This document shows positions 52,237 to 59,994 of a DNA stretch of 64,000 nucleotides, piece after piece (the first letter of the stretch is position 1; every line of letters begins with the position of its first letter). Both the position numbers and the translations under genes were made by a program. The notes under the pieces are model-generated. The model had not been told where the DNA came from. It did not search any database and was given only the letters and a program-made list of their open reading frames with translations. This DNA comes from a candidate division LCP-89 bacterium (GTDB lineage: Bacteria; Electryoneota; B3-LCP): the NCBI GenBank assembly GCA_025774555.1, contig JALGVT010000006.1:1-64000 (forward strand), read 5' to 3'.

Positions 52237-52605
52237 ATGAAATCTTCGAGTGCACAAATATTAACATGGTTAGTGATACTGGTTTGTGTTGTGAGTTTTT
52301 CGCAGTTGGCATACGCATTTTCACATGACCGCCCGGTAAGTTCAGAAGAGCAGATAGATTGCTGCTGTTGCGGCAGCGATTATAATTGCTCAGATGAACT
52401 GCCCTGTCAGAGTTCTAATCCGTATGACCATAGGTCCTGTGACAGCAACGTGTGCAACGCACAATATGTCGTCAATGCTTTTATTCCAGCAACCTCGCAC
52501 TTTTCAATTCCCGATTCATACGACTTGATATCCCATCAAATCACACATAATCCCACCAAGGCTCACACCCAAAGCATTTACCGTCCTCCCATCTCTTCCA
52601 GTTGA
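52237..52605 (+). CDS. Small secreted Cys/His-rich protein before a TonB receptor
   Basis: A 122-residue exported protein: signal peptide ~1-27 (LVCVVSFSQLAYA). The mature part has eight Cys, four of them consecutive (DCCCCGSDYNC, then PCQSS, SCDSNVC), and a His-containing C-terminus (SHQITHNPTKAHTQ). No family is recognised. Its position 94 nt before a TonB-dependent receptor with a CxxC plug and a double-YHS protein suggests a metal-binding or metal-sensing role; this is inference. Confidence 0.65.
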   Translation: MKSSSAQILTWLVILVCVVSFSQLAYAFSHDRPVSSEEQIDCCCCGSDYNCSDELPCQSSNPYDHRSCDSNVCNAQYVVNAFIPATSHFSIPDSYDLISHQITHNPTKAHTQSIYRPPISSS

Positions 52606-52699
52606 CAGATAGATAAAACAGCAGAAGTATTCCAGGAGATATGTTCTAATTCAATATACTTCTGCAACGGATAATTACCTAATGTTAACAGGAGAGATC

Positions 52700-54919
52700 A
52701 TGTACAAAATATCAATAAAATGGGATAGATACCTGTTTTCCGCAGCAATTCTGACGCTATTCTTTGTCCAGATTGCAGGAGCTGGAACTGTTAAAGGAAA
52801 AGTAACCGACGATGCCAACAATTCACTTGCAGGTGTGAACATTGTTATAGAAGGCACTGCTATAGGCGCCTCTACAGACCTGAAAGGGGATTTTGTAATC
52901 GCACAGGTCCCCGCCGGTGAAGTCACAGTTATGGCATCTCATATCGGTTATATGGAGAGATCCAATATTATCTACGTATCGGCTGAGAAAGACGCAATCG
53001 TCAATTTTCAGTTGGATTATGATCCGGTATCCCTGGAAATGATCGAGGTCGAAGCTATGCGCAAAACGTCGCATATAAAGATGGATGAGCCGGTGCGTAT
53101 CGAAGTAGTTTCAGGGGAAGAACTGAGGCGCTCATCCACCGACGGTGGACTTCTGTCGGCGCTGGGAAAGCAGACTGGTCTGAACACTCGTCCCTGTGCG
53201 TTGTGCGGTTCTGCTGGTATAGGTATGCAGGGATTGGATCCGTCCTACACTGAAATCAACATTGATGGTTTGCCGGTTCTATCCGGTTTGGGATCATTAT
53301 ATGGATTGGACGCAGTCGCTGTCAATGATATATCAAAAGTGGATATCATCAAAGGGAGTGGCTCTTCGGAATATGGTGCGGGAGCAATTGCCGGAGCGGT
53401 GAATCTGGCTACTGCCGAGCCAGCTGACATTTCTTCTTTGAAAGTAAAACTATCCGGCGGGGAAACCATGCAGCATAGTTTTGACGGAAATATGCAGAGA
53501 AATATCAATGGCATACCTTTGCGCTTTTCCGTGAATTATGGGGCTGAACCGTTAAGAATCAATCGAAACAGCGATGATTTTACAGATACTCCGCAATATT
53601 ATCGGTTGGGGTTGAACCTGAGTGCAGCGAAGACATACAGCAGGGGCGTTTTTCGCGCAGGCGTTCGTCTGTATGGCGAAGACCGTTTCGCCGGGGATGT
53701 TGATTGGAAGACCGATGATCGCGGCAGCGCGGACGTCTATGGACGGGATATACATACCAGGCGCGGTGAAGTTTCCCTGAAATATAGCAGTAACCATCTG
53801 TCATGGGGCAGCTGGAGCTATGAATCAGCCTATGTGCAGCACAATCATGATTCATGGTACGGTATCACCGAATTCGACGCACAGCAGACAAAGGCGATCA
53901 ATCGCTTATCATTTGTGCGGGAATGGGAGTTCGGGCATTCCACTCTTTTGCAGGGGATGTACAGTTATAATCGGTATGAGGACAACCTTAACCTTTTATC
54001 TGAAACTGACCGGACAGATCATATTCCTGGAATCATGGTTCAGCACACCTGGAAACCGTCTGTAAAAATCGTAGTTCAGGGTGGAATTCGAGCTGAACAT
54101 TACCAGAAAGATGACGTTGTGCCCACCGCTCGTGGGTCGGTATTATACTTGCCAGCACAATGGTTCGGCGTTCGCATGTCTGGTGGGACGGGATACAGAC
54201 CGGTGACCATTTTCAGCCTTGATAAAGCAGTCCATGTGGGATTTGACAATGTCATTGTTCCTGAAGAGTTGGAACCGGAGCGGAGCGTGAATGGATCATT
54301 AACGCTGACCACCCGCTACGTCAAGCCTGCTCACTCCATGCAGATAGATTTGACCGGCTTCTATACAAGGTTCGACAATAAGGCGGTTTTAGCCTTCGGT
54401 CATGAGATTGGTTCCACAATTTACTCAAATGCAGATGATGCTTATAGTCGTGGTGTGGAATTGAGGCTAATCTGGGCACACATCAGGGGGTGGGATTTGT
54501 CTGCCGGCGGCACGCTATCGGAAGTTCGTTACAAAGATGCCGAGGGTTGGCACGATAACGAATTGCAGAATGCTTATACCGCGAACGCTTCACTGTCCAA
54601 GCGCTGGAATGTCCCTGCCATTACTATAGAGATAAAGACGAATGTCTTTGGTCCCCAGATGCTACCGGAGGGACGCAGCCGGTCAGAATCGCCGGTCTAT
54701 TCCATCTGGGATGCAGGAATCAGTAAAAGGTTCAGTTCACTCAACCTGGCGTTGAGCATAAATAACATTACCGATTGGATTCAGCCGGATGACCCGTTTG
54801 TGACAAGTTCAACAGGAAGTGGAAAAATTGCTGATTCAGCCATGATATATGGACCACTGCTGGGGCGGACTATCCGTATCAGCATAGATTATACGTTCGG
54901 CGGCAATCAACAGAAATGA
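52700..54919 (+). CDS. TonB-dependent outer-membrane receptor with CxxC in the plug domain
   Basis: A 739-residue receptor for high-affinity uptake across the outer membrane. Signal peptide 1-28; a carboxypeptidase-like N-terminal beta-sandwich (GTVKGKVTDDANNSLAGVNI) typical of FCB receptors; a plug domain (~125-245) with RPCALCGSAGIGMQGLDPS (Cys166 and Cys169) and INIDGLPVLSGLGSLYGLDA; then a 22-strand-type barrel ending in ISIDYTFGGNQQK. The ATG at 52700 is chosen over 52682 because AGGAGA precedes it. The Cys pair in the plug suggests a soft-metal substrate such as copper; the downstream YHS protein agrees, but the ligand is unproven. Confidence 0.87.
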   Translation: MYKISIKWDRYLFSAAILTLFFVQIAGAGTVKGKVTDDANNSLAGVNIVIEGTAIGASTDLKGDFVIAQVPAGEVTVMASHIGYMERSNIIYVSAEKDAIVNFQLDYDPVSLEMIEVEAMRKTSHIKMDEPVRIEVVSGEELRRSSTDGGLLSALGKQTGLNTRPCALCGSAGIGMQGLDPSYTEINIDGLPVLSGLGSLYGLDAVAVNDISKVDIIKGSGSSEYGAGAIAGAVNLATAEPADISSLKVKLSGGETMQHSFDGNMQRNINGIPLRFSVNYGAEPLRINRNSDDFTDTPQYYRLGLNLSAAKTYSRGVFRAGVRLYGEDRFAGDVDWKTDDRGSADVYGRDIHTRRGEVSLKYSSNHLSWGSWSYESAYVQHNHDSWYGITEFDAQQTKAINRLSFVREWEFGHSTLLQGMYSYNRYEDNLNLLSETDRTDHIPGIMVQHTWKPSVKIVVQGGIRAEHYQKDDVVPTARGSVLYLPAQWFGVRMSGGTGYRPVTIFSLDKAVHVGFDNVIVPEELEPERSVNGSLTLTTRYVKPAHSMQIDLTGFYTRFDNKAVLAFGHEIGSTIYSNADDAYSRGVELRLIWAHIRGWDLSAGGTLSEVRYKDAEGWHDNELQNAYTANASLSKRWNVPAITIEIKTNVFGPQMLPEGRSRSESPVYSIWDAGISKRFSSLNLALSINNITDWIQPDDPFVTSSTGSGKIADSAMIYGPLLGRTIRISIDYTFGGNQQK

Positions 54920-54947
54920 GATGTAGAATATAAAAAAGAGGTTAATC

Positions 54948-55418
54948 ATGTTTAAGTTCGCAATGAAGCGGATTGTTCTGGTGGCAGTGGTTATGCTCGC
55001 TGGTGTTTCGGCGTTGGCACAGGAAGAAATCATCGATGTTAACGTCTGGACTGGAGTTGATGGTGTGAAATACTATGTCTGCCCGGTAATGAAAGGCGAA
55101 GGAAGGGTCGATGAGGTCAAGGCGTTTTCAATCATCGGCAACAAGCGCTATTATCATTGCTGCGCTCCGTGCCAGGCGCCGTTCAGAAAGGATCCAGACA
55201 AATGGCTAAAGGACTTCGTAATGCCCGGTAACCTGCATGACGTCGATGATCAAGGGAGAAAGCGCTTTCACGATCCCGTCAACTGCCGGGAGGGTATAGT
55301 AAAGGAAAAGACCCTCAACTTGATCTACAATGGGAAGAGGTATTTTTTTGCCAGTGAGAAAACGCTTGCCGAATTTGAAGCTGCTCCAGTGCAATACATA
55401 GAGAAGGCACACGAATAG
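54948..55418 (+). CDS. Secreted protein with two YHS/TRASH-like metal-binding domains
   Basis: A 156-residue exported protein; signal peptide ~1-25 (ending ALAQE). The first unit has KYYVCPVMKGEGRVDE and RYYHCCAPCQAPFRKDPDKW, the second DPVNCREGIVKEKTL and RYFFASEKTLAEFEAAPVQYI. Both follow the YHS layout in which a Cys-containing strand is followed by a short helix. Family knowledge: YHS and TRASH domains bind copper and other soft metals. It lies 28 nt after the TonB receptor and shares a transcript that ends at the next terminator. Confidence 0.78.
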   Translation: MFKFAMKRIVLVAVVMLAGVSALAQEEIIDVNVWTGVDGVKYYVCPVMKGEGRVDEVKAFSIIGNKRYYHCCAPCQAPFRKDPDKWLKDFVMPGNLHDVDDQGRKRFHDPVNCREGIVKEKTLNLIYNGKRYFFASEKTLAEFEAAPVQYIEKAHE

Positions 55419-55442
55419 GGGATTCATTCTCATTGAAATAAA

Positions 55443-55467
55443 AAGGGCGGAAGCAAATTCCGCCCTT
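55443..55467. terminator. Terminator hairpin between convergent genes
   Basis: AAGGGCGGAA pairs with TTCCGCCCTT across a 5-nt loop, with A-rich and T-containing flanks; it can serve both the metal operon and the convergent gene at 55504. Confidence 0.75.
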
Positions 55468-55503
55468 GTAATTACAATTTCCAATAATCAATTTCGTATC
55501 ATT

Positions 55504-55998
55504 TCATCTGCTGCCAGCGACGCTTTGCTCTTTCGTCCATTCTGGCATTTTCCCTTCATTCAGCGCTTTCTGAACGCCTTTATGCAGTAAATCCTGCTTA
55601 TGACTCTGCATCTCTGCCAGTCTATGCTTCTGTTTAGCTAATTTCTCTTCTGCTGCCTGTATGCGTCTGCGTTCAGTCTGTACTTTGGCGTCGAAAAGCT
55701 GCCCCATAAGTTCCTGCGTACGGTTATGAAGGCGCTCTTTGGCGTTTCTCGACTTCGCTTCTTTGTATTTTTTCATTATATCCTTCAATTCGGAATAGAT
55801 GGCTGCGAAGTTAGGGCTGGCAGTCTCAGTTTGCGCGGCATTTGCGAATAGAAGTTCGGTTGAGATCGGCTCGAGGACAGCGATTTCATTTTCTGTCTCA
55901 GGTTGTGTTCCGGCTGATGAAAATTGGAATGTTACAATCAGTAGTACTGCCGTCAGAGTTATTATCAGGCAACCGGTGATAGATTTAATTTTCTTCAT
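55504..55998 (-). CDS. Hypothetical exported coiled-coil protein
   Basis: A 164-residue protein with a signal peptide or anchor (8-28, GCLIITLTAVLLIVTF) and a long charged helix from ~65 to 145 (ELKDIMKKYKEAKSRNAKERL, continuing through RRRIQAAEEKLAKQKHRL), which should form a coiled coil. The pattern resembles Spy/CpxP-like periplasmic helical proteins in a loose way, but no LTxxQ motif is present. AGGAGG precedes the ATG. Possible link to the convergent metal operon is only positional. Confidence 0.65.
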   Translation of the reverse strand: MKKIKSITGCLIITLTAVLLIVTFQFSSAGTQPETENEIAVLEPISTELLFANAAQTETASPNFAAIYSELKDIMKKYKEAKSRNAKERLHNRTQELMGQLFDAKVQTERRRIQAAEEKLAKQKHRLAEMQSHKQDLLHKGVQKALNEGKMPEWTKEQSVAGSR

Positions 55999-56097
55999 AA
56001 AACCTCCTGATGAAAGTGATAATGTTGTGGTCTTTTCAATTTTATACTCTTTTGCAGGCGGAAAGTTGCTCTTACCCCTAAAGGCATCGAAAAAAAC

Positions 56098-56126
56098 TTG
56101 ACTTTTAGACAGAACTTGACTATACT
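56098..56126 (+). promoter_or_regulatory. Sigma70 promoter of the MinD/FlhG-like operon
   Basis: TTGACT (56098-56103), 17 nt, TATACT (56121-56126); predicted start ~56133, 30 nt before the ATG. Confidence 0.7.
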
Positions 56127-56162
56127 GAAGCTATTGAATTCTCAACAAGATGAGCGGCATGG

Positions 56163-57200
56163 ATGATTAAACAACGCGATTATTCCAGTTGGGTTACACA
56201 ATCGCCTTTATCCGAGTTGGACCCGAAGAAGAAGATTTTTGCGGTTGCCAGCGGGAAAGGGGGTACCGGGAAATCGACTTTTGCTATAAATCTTTCTCTC
56301 GCTCTGGCTACGTTAGGACACGAAGTTATTCTTGTCGATGCCGACCTGGGTGGAGCAGATTTATCCAATCTGCTCAGTATCAACAGTCCCAGGTACACCA
56401 TGCAGGATTTCATACAGGGTGAAGTTACCTATCTTTCGGAAGTGCTGGAGACAACTCCATCACCAAACCTCAGATTGATTCTCGGCGGATCGGATATTAT
56501 CTCGATATCCAATCCGTATTACCAACAGAAGATGAAGCTGATTCGCAATATATCTCAGTTAGAGGCTGATTATGTCATTGTGGATTTGGGTCCGGATATC
56601 AGCTTTAATAATCTCGATTTCTTCAATGCCGCGCCGATCGGATATCTCGTTACGCACAACGTTGACACCATTATTATGGGATTCTACCGTTTTTTAAAGG
56701 CGGCATTCGTGCGGCGTTTAAAGCAGGAATTCAAGGATGATCCGTTCATTATGAACATCATCAACGATTTCCAGAATAAGGGATGGAACCGATCAAGAAA
56801 AAACCTGGTCCATTCAATTCGAGCTGCGAGCCGGGAGGTGCATGATCAACTGGATGAACTGTTGGAATCCTTTCAACCCAGGTTAGTGTTCAATATGGTG
56901 AAATCGAATTCTGCGAAGCAAACAGCGGACCAGATGTTCAGTTTTATTCTGCAGAACTTTGGATTCAGGCTGCAGACGGCGGGATTTTTGCCCCGGGATG
57001 ACGAAGTAGAGAAAGCTTATGCGAGAGGTGAACCCTACATCCTGCGGTATCCTAAAGGGAACACAACGAAGGCAATCTTCGAGTTGCTCGTATCCAGTGG
57101 ATTAAATTATACTAAAGATAATCGCCAGGTAACAAATTTTTCCGGCTTCAATAAATTATTGAAGATAGAAGCTCAGAACTGGCAGTTTTTAAAAATATAA
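56163..57200 (+). CDS. MinD/ParA-family ATPase, FlhG-like
   Basis: A 345-residue deviant-Walker ATPase: FAVASGKGGTGKSTFAINLS (~30-49) with the signature Lys, LVDADLGGADLSNLL (~66-80), and a membrane-targeting-type C-terminus is absent; instead ~100 extra residues follow, including FNMVKSNSAKQTADQM and GFLPRDDEVEKAYARGEP. The long middle (VRRLKQEFKDDPF) is like FlhG/FleN relatives that position flagella, pili or other machines. No flagellar genes are near, so the client is unknown. It is followed after 5 nt by the 69-residue Arg-rich protein and then a terminator. Confidence 0.85.
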   Translation: MIKQRDYSSWVTQSPLSELDPKKKIFAVASGKGGTGKSTFAINLSLALATLGHEVILVDADLGGADLSNLLSINSPRYTMQDFIQGEVTYLSEVLETTPSPNLRLILGGSDIISISNPYYQQKMKLIRNISQLEADYVIVDLGPDISFNNLDFFNAAPIGYLVTHNVDTIIMGFYRFLKAAFVRRLKQEFKDDPFIMNIINDFQNKGWNRSRKNLVHSIRAASREVHDQLDELLESFQPRLVFNMVKSNSAKQTADQMFSFILQNFGFRLQTAGFLPRDDEVEKAYARGEPYILRYPKGNTTKAIFELLVSSGLNYTKDNRQVTNFSGFNKLLKIEAQNWQFLKI

Positions 57201-57205
57201 TCGCT

Positions 57206-57415
57206 ATGAACGAAGAGAAATTAATGAAGGATTCGGATAGAGGTCAGGAACGCCGCCAGGGTGAAGATCGGCGAAAAGTTGTTATCGATCCACAGGATAT
57301 TCCGTTTCCTGACCGCAGAAAGGGAGATCGGCGAAAAAAAGACAGACGTCTCTATTCGGAAGAGGAGCAGCAAGAGATTCTCAAGCGTATTAAAGAGGAT
57401 AAAGCGGAAGATTGA
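57206..57415 (+). CDS. Small Arg-rich protein with repeated (D/E)RR motifs (69 aa)
   Basis: A 69-residue protein 5 nt after the MinD-like ATPase. Its middle has QERRQGEDRRKVV, then PDRRKGDRRKKDRRLYSEEE, and an acidic/basic helix to the end. It shares the RRxGxxRR pattern with the 54-residue protein at 20413..20577. A second in-frame ATG at 57224 is possible. Co-transcription with an ATPase that places cell machines suggests a partner or adaptor; the function is unknown. Confidence 0.7.
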   Translation: MNEEKLMKDSDRGQERRQGEDRRKVVIDPQDIPFPDRRKGDRRKKDRRLYSEEEQQEILKRIKEDKAED

Positions 57416-57442
57416 TACATGATGATTATATAGTCAGAGGGG

Positions 57443-57469
57443 AGCGGTGCGTTATGCACCGCTTTTTTT
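57443..57469 (+). terminator. Intrinsic terminator of the MinD-like operon
   Basis: AGCGGTGC and GCACCGCT form a perfect 8-bp stem with a 5-nt loop and seven T. It overlaps the stop codon of the convergent DUF166 gene. Confidence 0.9.
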
Positions 57470-58285
57470 CGTATCTACGGGGTTATCTTTTATTCCCGCC
57501 GCTTTACAAAAACACTCCATGTGAATCTGCCCGCCTCTGTGCAGAATCGTATCGCCCAATTCTGAGTCTTGTTTCATGCTTGCTGTGCAGGGGAAAGAGT
57601 GCCAATAGTGACTCACTTCAAACTGAAGATTGTCATTGACAGGACAGCCTTGCAGGCTGTGAGCAACGTAATGGCTGTTGCCGCAGGGAGCGCTGATCCT
57701 CGCGAATGCTCTAGCGATGCGCCCATCCAGTGAAGCCACTTCAAACTGAGGCTTGCCTATTTGGAAATGCTCAATAAAAGCGTCGATGACATCGCCTTCA
57801 CCAGGTTTCAGATCACAGAACGGTTTTGGAACGGATACCTCCAATCCGCACTTTTCAGCGTTTTCAATCAGCTTTCCCTTTGCCCATCTGGAGACCCATT
57901 CTGGAGCTTCAACAGGGGCAATGATGGCTCTGCCGCCCGCTTCAGCACTATATTCCGGCAGATCGATCAATATCTCTTCGTGAATCTGAATGGCAATGAG
58001 GATATCGTGAGGCGGTAGTTTATCAGGCAGGTAATTATATTGCTTATCGAGGAGCACGGGCAATAAAGATGGCAAGCGGATGATTCCGGCAATGTCATTA
58101 CTGAAATCCTTCACGCGCCAATCCCTGCAGTGAAGGCACCGGTCCCCGCAGCCAGTGCAAAAATCACGTTCATTGCGGAGATGTTTAATGAAGCGATCCA
58201 CCCAGGCGCTGTCGAATTGACGGTCGAAAGGTCCCGGGCGTTTACGGGGGTCCTTTGGGTGTGAACAGATGATGAGGAGTTTCAA
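57452..58285 (-). CDS. DUF166 family protein in the acs cluster
   Basis: A 277-residue cytoplasmic protein. The N-terminal half has a Cys cluster, CTGCGDRCLHC (~43-53), suited to an iron-sulfur centre or zinc. Then PPHDILIAIQIHEEILIDLP, IIAPVEAPEW, VSVPKPFCDL and the C-terminal SAPCGNSHYVAHSLQG, HSFPCTASM and LGDTILHRGG. The latter motifs follow the DUF166 family, known from methanogens and Wood-Ljungdahl bacteria; the function is unknown. It is the last gene of the acs run, 348 nt after acsC with hairpin repeats between, so it may have its own promoter. A role in C1/corrinoid metabolism is inferred from context. Confidence 0.75.
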   Translation of the reverse strand: MKLLIICSHPKDPRKRPGPFDRQFDSAWVDRFIKHLRNERDFCTGCGDRCLHCRDWRVKDFSNDIAGIIRLPSLLPVLLDKQYNYLPDKLPPHDILIAIQIHEEILIDLPEYSAEAGGRAIIAPVEAPEWVSRWAKGKLIENAEKCGLEVSVPKPFCDLKPGEGDVIDAFIEHFQIGKPQFEVASLDGRIARAFARISAPCGNSHYVAHSLQGCPVNDNLQFEVSHYWHSFPCTASMKQDSELGDTILHRGGQIHMECFCKAAGIKDNPVDTKKSGA

Positions 58286-58415
58286 GGGATTTGTAATTGT
58301 TAAACATGAGATTGTTAAAAGCGTCAGGTCACATACGTCAGCCGACGGACAAGACCTGACGCAACGGATAACAAATAATGAGGAGTTTCAAGATTAACCG
58401 TGTTGTGGAGTTCCA

Positions 58416-58466
58416 CCCGGGAATTAATTCCCGGGCTATTATGCTGCTGTCCCACTGAAGTGGGAC
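58416..58466. repeat. Two-hairpin dispersed repeat, variant copy 5
   Basis: CCCGGGAATTAATTCCCGGG (58416-58435), linker CTATTATGCTGCT, GTCCCACTGAAGTGGGAC (58449-58466). Same plan and overall length (51 nt) as the other modules, with different stems and the TGAA loop in hairpin 2 as in copies 1 and 2. Confidence 0.65.
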
Positions 58467-58495
58467 GCTAAAAACTGTTGAAAGGTTATCGTGCT

Positions 58496-58515
58496 GTCAG
58501 GTCTCTGTACCTGAC
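58496..58515. repeat. Intact copy of the palindrome split by the IS481-family element
   Basis: GTCAGGT, loop CTCTGT, ACCTGAC. Preceded by GTGCT as at 42890. It shows what the target at 42892/44284 looked like before insertion. Confidence 0.8.
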
Positions 58516-58556
58516 GCTAAAATTAAGGTAGCGCGGGGACTTGCCCCCGTTGTCGC

Positions 58557-58605
58557 CGGATTAAAATCCGACGCCCGACTTTCAGCTCAAGTCGCTGAAG
58601 CGACT
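58557..58605. repeat. Two-hairpin dispersed repeat, copy 2
   Basis: CGGATTAAAATCCG (58557-58570), linker ACGCCCGACTTTCAGCTCA, AGTCGCTGAAGCGACT (58590-58605). Same 49-nt length as copy 1; the stem change G to C is matched by C to G on the other strand. Confidence 0.8.
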
Positions 58606-58633
58606 ATTGCGAATTAATGGGGATCGAAACTTA

Positions 58634-59986
58634 TTACTTCAGTGGCAGCCAGACATCCTTCACGTAAGCAGGGATGTCCGATGCCTCCTGCGGTCCGACC
58701 ATGATGTCCCAGCCTTTCATGGCGTCTTCCATCTCGCCCTTGATAACGGCAACATAACCCGGGATGATGACATGGCGGTGTTTGATTTTATCCGCGATAC
58801 CGGATGCGAGCACGGCTTTTCCGACTTGCTCACCACCGAACTTGCCTGCCGACCATGCCGTAAGCACGGACATGCCTTCCGCGTCGATGATGACGATATG
58901 CGCGGCTTCACCTGAGCCGTCAATTTCACTGGAGAGCATAAAGTAAGTCAGGGAGAAGTTGGTGCTGATATAGACGGGACTGTTTTCGTTCGGCTCACCG
59001 ACGCTGTAGATGCCTCCATCAACCTGCAATGGTTTTTGTGGATCGGTGTAGATATTCTGACGCAGCGTCAGCAAGGGCAGGAACTGCCAGTTATGCCATT
59101 CAGGAAGTATCACTAACCCAGCGTATTTGGTCACACCAAGTGAGACTAAAAGAGCTGCCTGATAGGGGTCAATACCTTCTTGAATGGAGAGCGCTGATGG
59201 ATAACCGTAGCCTTTCTCCTTGCGGTCTAATGCGATTCGCCGAATTTGTGTTTGGTTATGAAGTATATCCGCCTGAGTTTTAAAACCGGGATCAATCAGT
59301 AGATCTTTCACGCCCGCAGCGGTGGTTTTTTCTGCCAGCTCTCCCAGCTCTTCGAGGCTATTCGACTTGATTACCATAGCCCACTTATTCGACGCGGCGA
59401 TTTCCGCAAAATCGGCGGCTGTTTCCGCGGTTGCTCCGCACAGCACGCCGCCTGCTTCGCCTGTTACTTCAACGGCAGCGGCTGCCCGGGATGGATCTTC
59501 AGTGACCAACGCTATCGGCAGGGGGGAGGTATCCTTTACAGTTTTTGCTCTCGCTGCAAACGCGGCAGCATCTCCCGATTTGTCAATAAGCGCAACCATA
59601 CTTACAGCTATGTTTTCACCAGCTCGTTCAAAGTTAGCGTCATTAATGGTTTTAACTGTCCGTTGGAATTCTTCGTCGGGAAGATCGTCAGCTACACCCA
59701 GCGCCAGCGCGGTTTCATTATAGAAGGTCTTATCATGGCGAAAGAGCACGACCTCTTCGCCAAGTTCGACCCGGTGATTTCCACTTCCTATACTCACTTT
59801 TTTAATCGGTGGGACGGACGCTGCGCCTAACGCTGCTTTCGCTTCATCTGAAGCATCGGGACAGAGATCTAGTGAGACCTGCTTTGCCGCCAGCTTCATG
59901 GCAAAAGCCAGGCAGGTGGGAAAGCCACATTCTTTACAGTTAGTCTGTGGTAATAGTTTATATATCTGGAGTCCAGTCAGTGCCAT
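58634..59986 (-). CDS. acsC: Corrinoid/iron-sulfur protein large subunit
   Basis: Large (gamma) subunit of the corrinoid iron-sulfur protein, which carries the methyl group from methyltetrahydrofolate to acetyl-CoA synthase in the Wood-Ljungdahl pathway. The N-terminal domain binds a 4Fe-4S cluster through Cys17, Cys20, Cys25 and Cys42 (NCKECGFPTC and DLCPD), the positions known for this protein in acetogens. A TIM barrel (~90-320) and the C-terminal B12-binding domain follow. Length 450 is normal. It starts 8 nt after acsD, its partner. Confidence 0.94.
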   Translation of the reverse strand: MALTGLQIYKLLPQTNCKECGFPTCLAFAMKLAAKQVSLDLCPDASDEAKAALGAASVPPIKKVSIGSGNHRVELGEEVVLFRHDKTFYNETALALGVADDLPDEEFQRTVKTINDANFERAGENIAVSMVALIDKSGDAAAFAARAKTVKDTSPLPIALVTEDPSRAAAAVEVTGEAGGVLCGATAETAADFAEIAASNKWAMVIKSNSLEELGELAEKTTAAGVKDLLIDPGFKTQADILHNQTQIRRIALDRKEKGYGYPSALSIQEGIDPYQAALLVSLGVTKYAGLVILPEWHNWQFLPLLTLRQNIYTDPQKPLQVDGGIYSVGEPNENSPVYISTNFSLTYFMLSSEIDGSGEAAHIVIIDAEGMSVLTAWSAGKFGGEQVGKAVLASGIADKIKHRHVIIPGYVAVIKGEMEDAMKGWDIMVGPQEASDIPAYVKDVWLPLK

Positions 59987-59994
59987 TTTTGCCT

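Larger units (their letters stand above)
58286..58633. other. Repeat-filled gap between DUF166 and acsC
   Basis: 348 bp without a gene. From left to right: a GCGTCAGGTC/GACCTGACGC hairpin (58321-58362), the module 58416..58466, GTCAGGT/ACCTGAC (58496-58515, an intact relative of the IS481 target), and the two-hairpin module 58557..58605. Confidence 0.7.

Noticed and set aside
52700-54919. Assignment of the TonB receptor to vitamin B12 uptake
   Set aside because: No cobalamin riboswitch or BtuB partners are adjacent, and the CxxC plug and YHS neighbour fit metals better.
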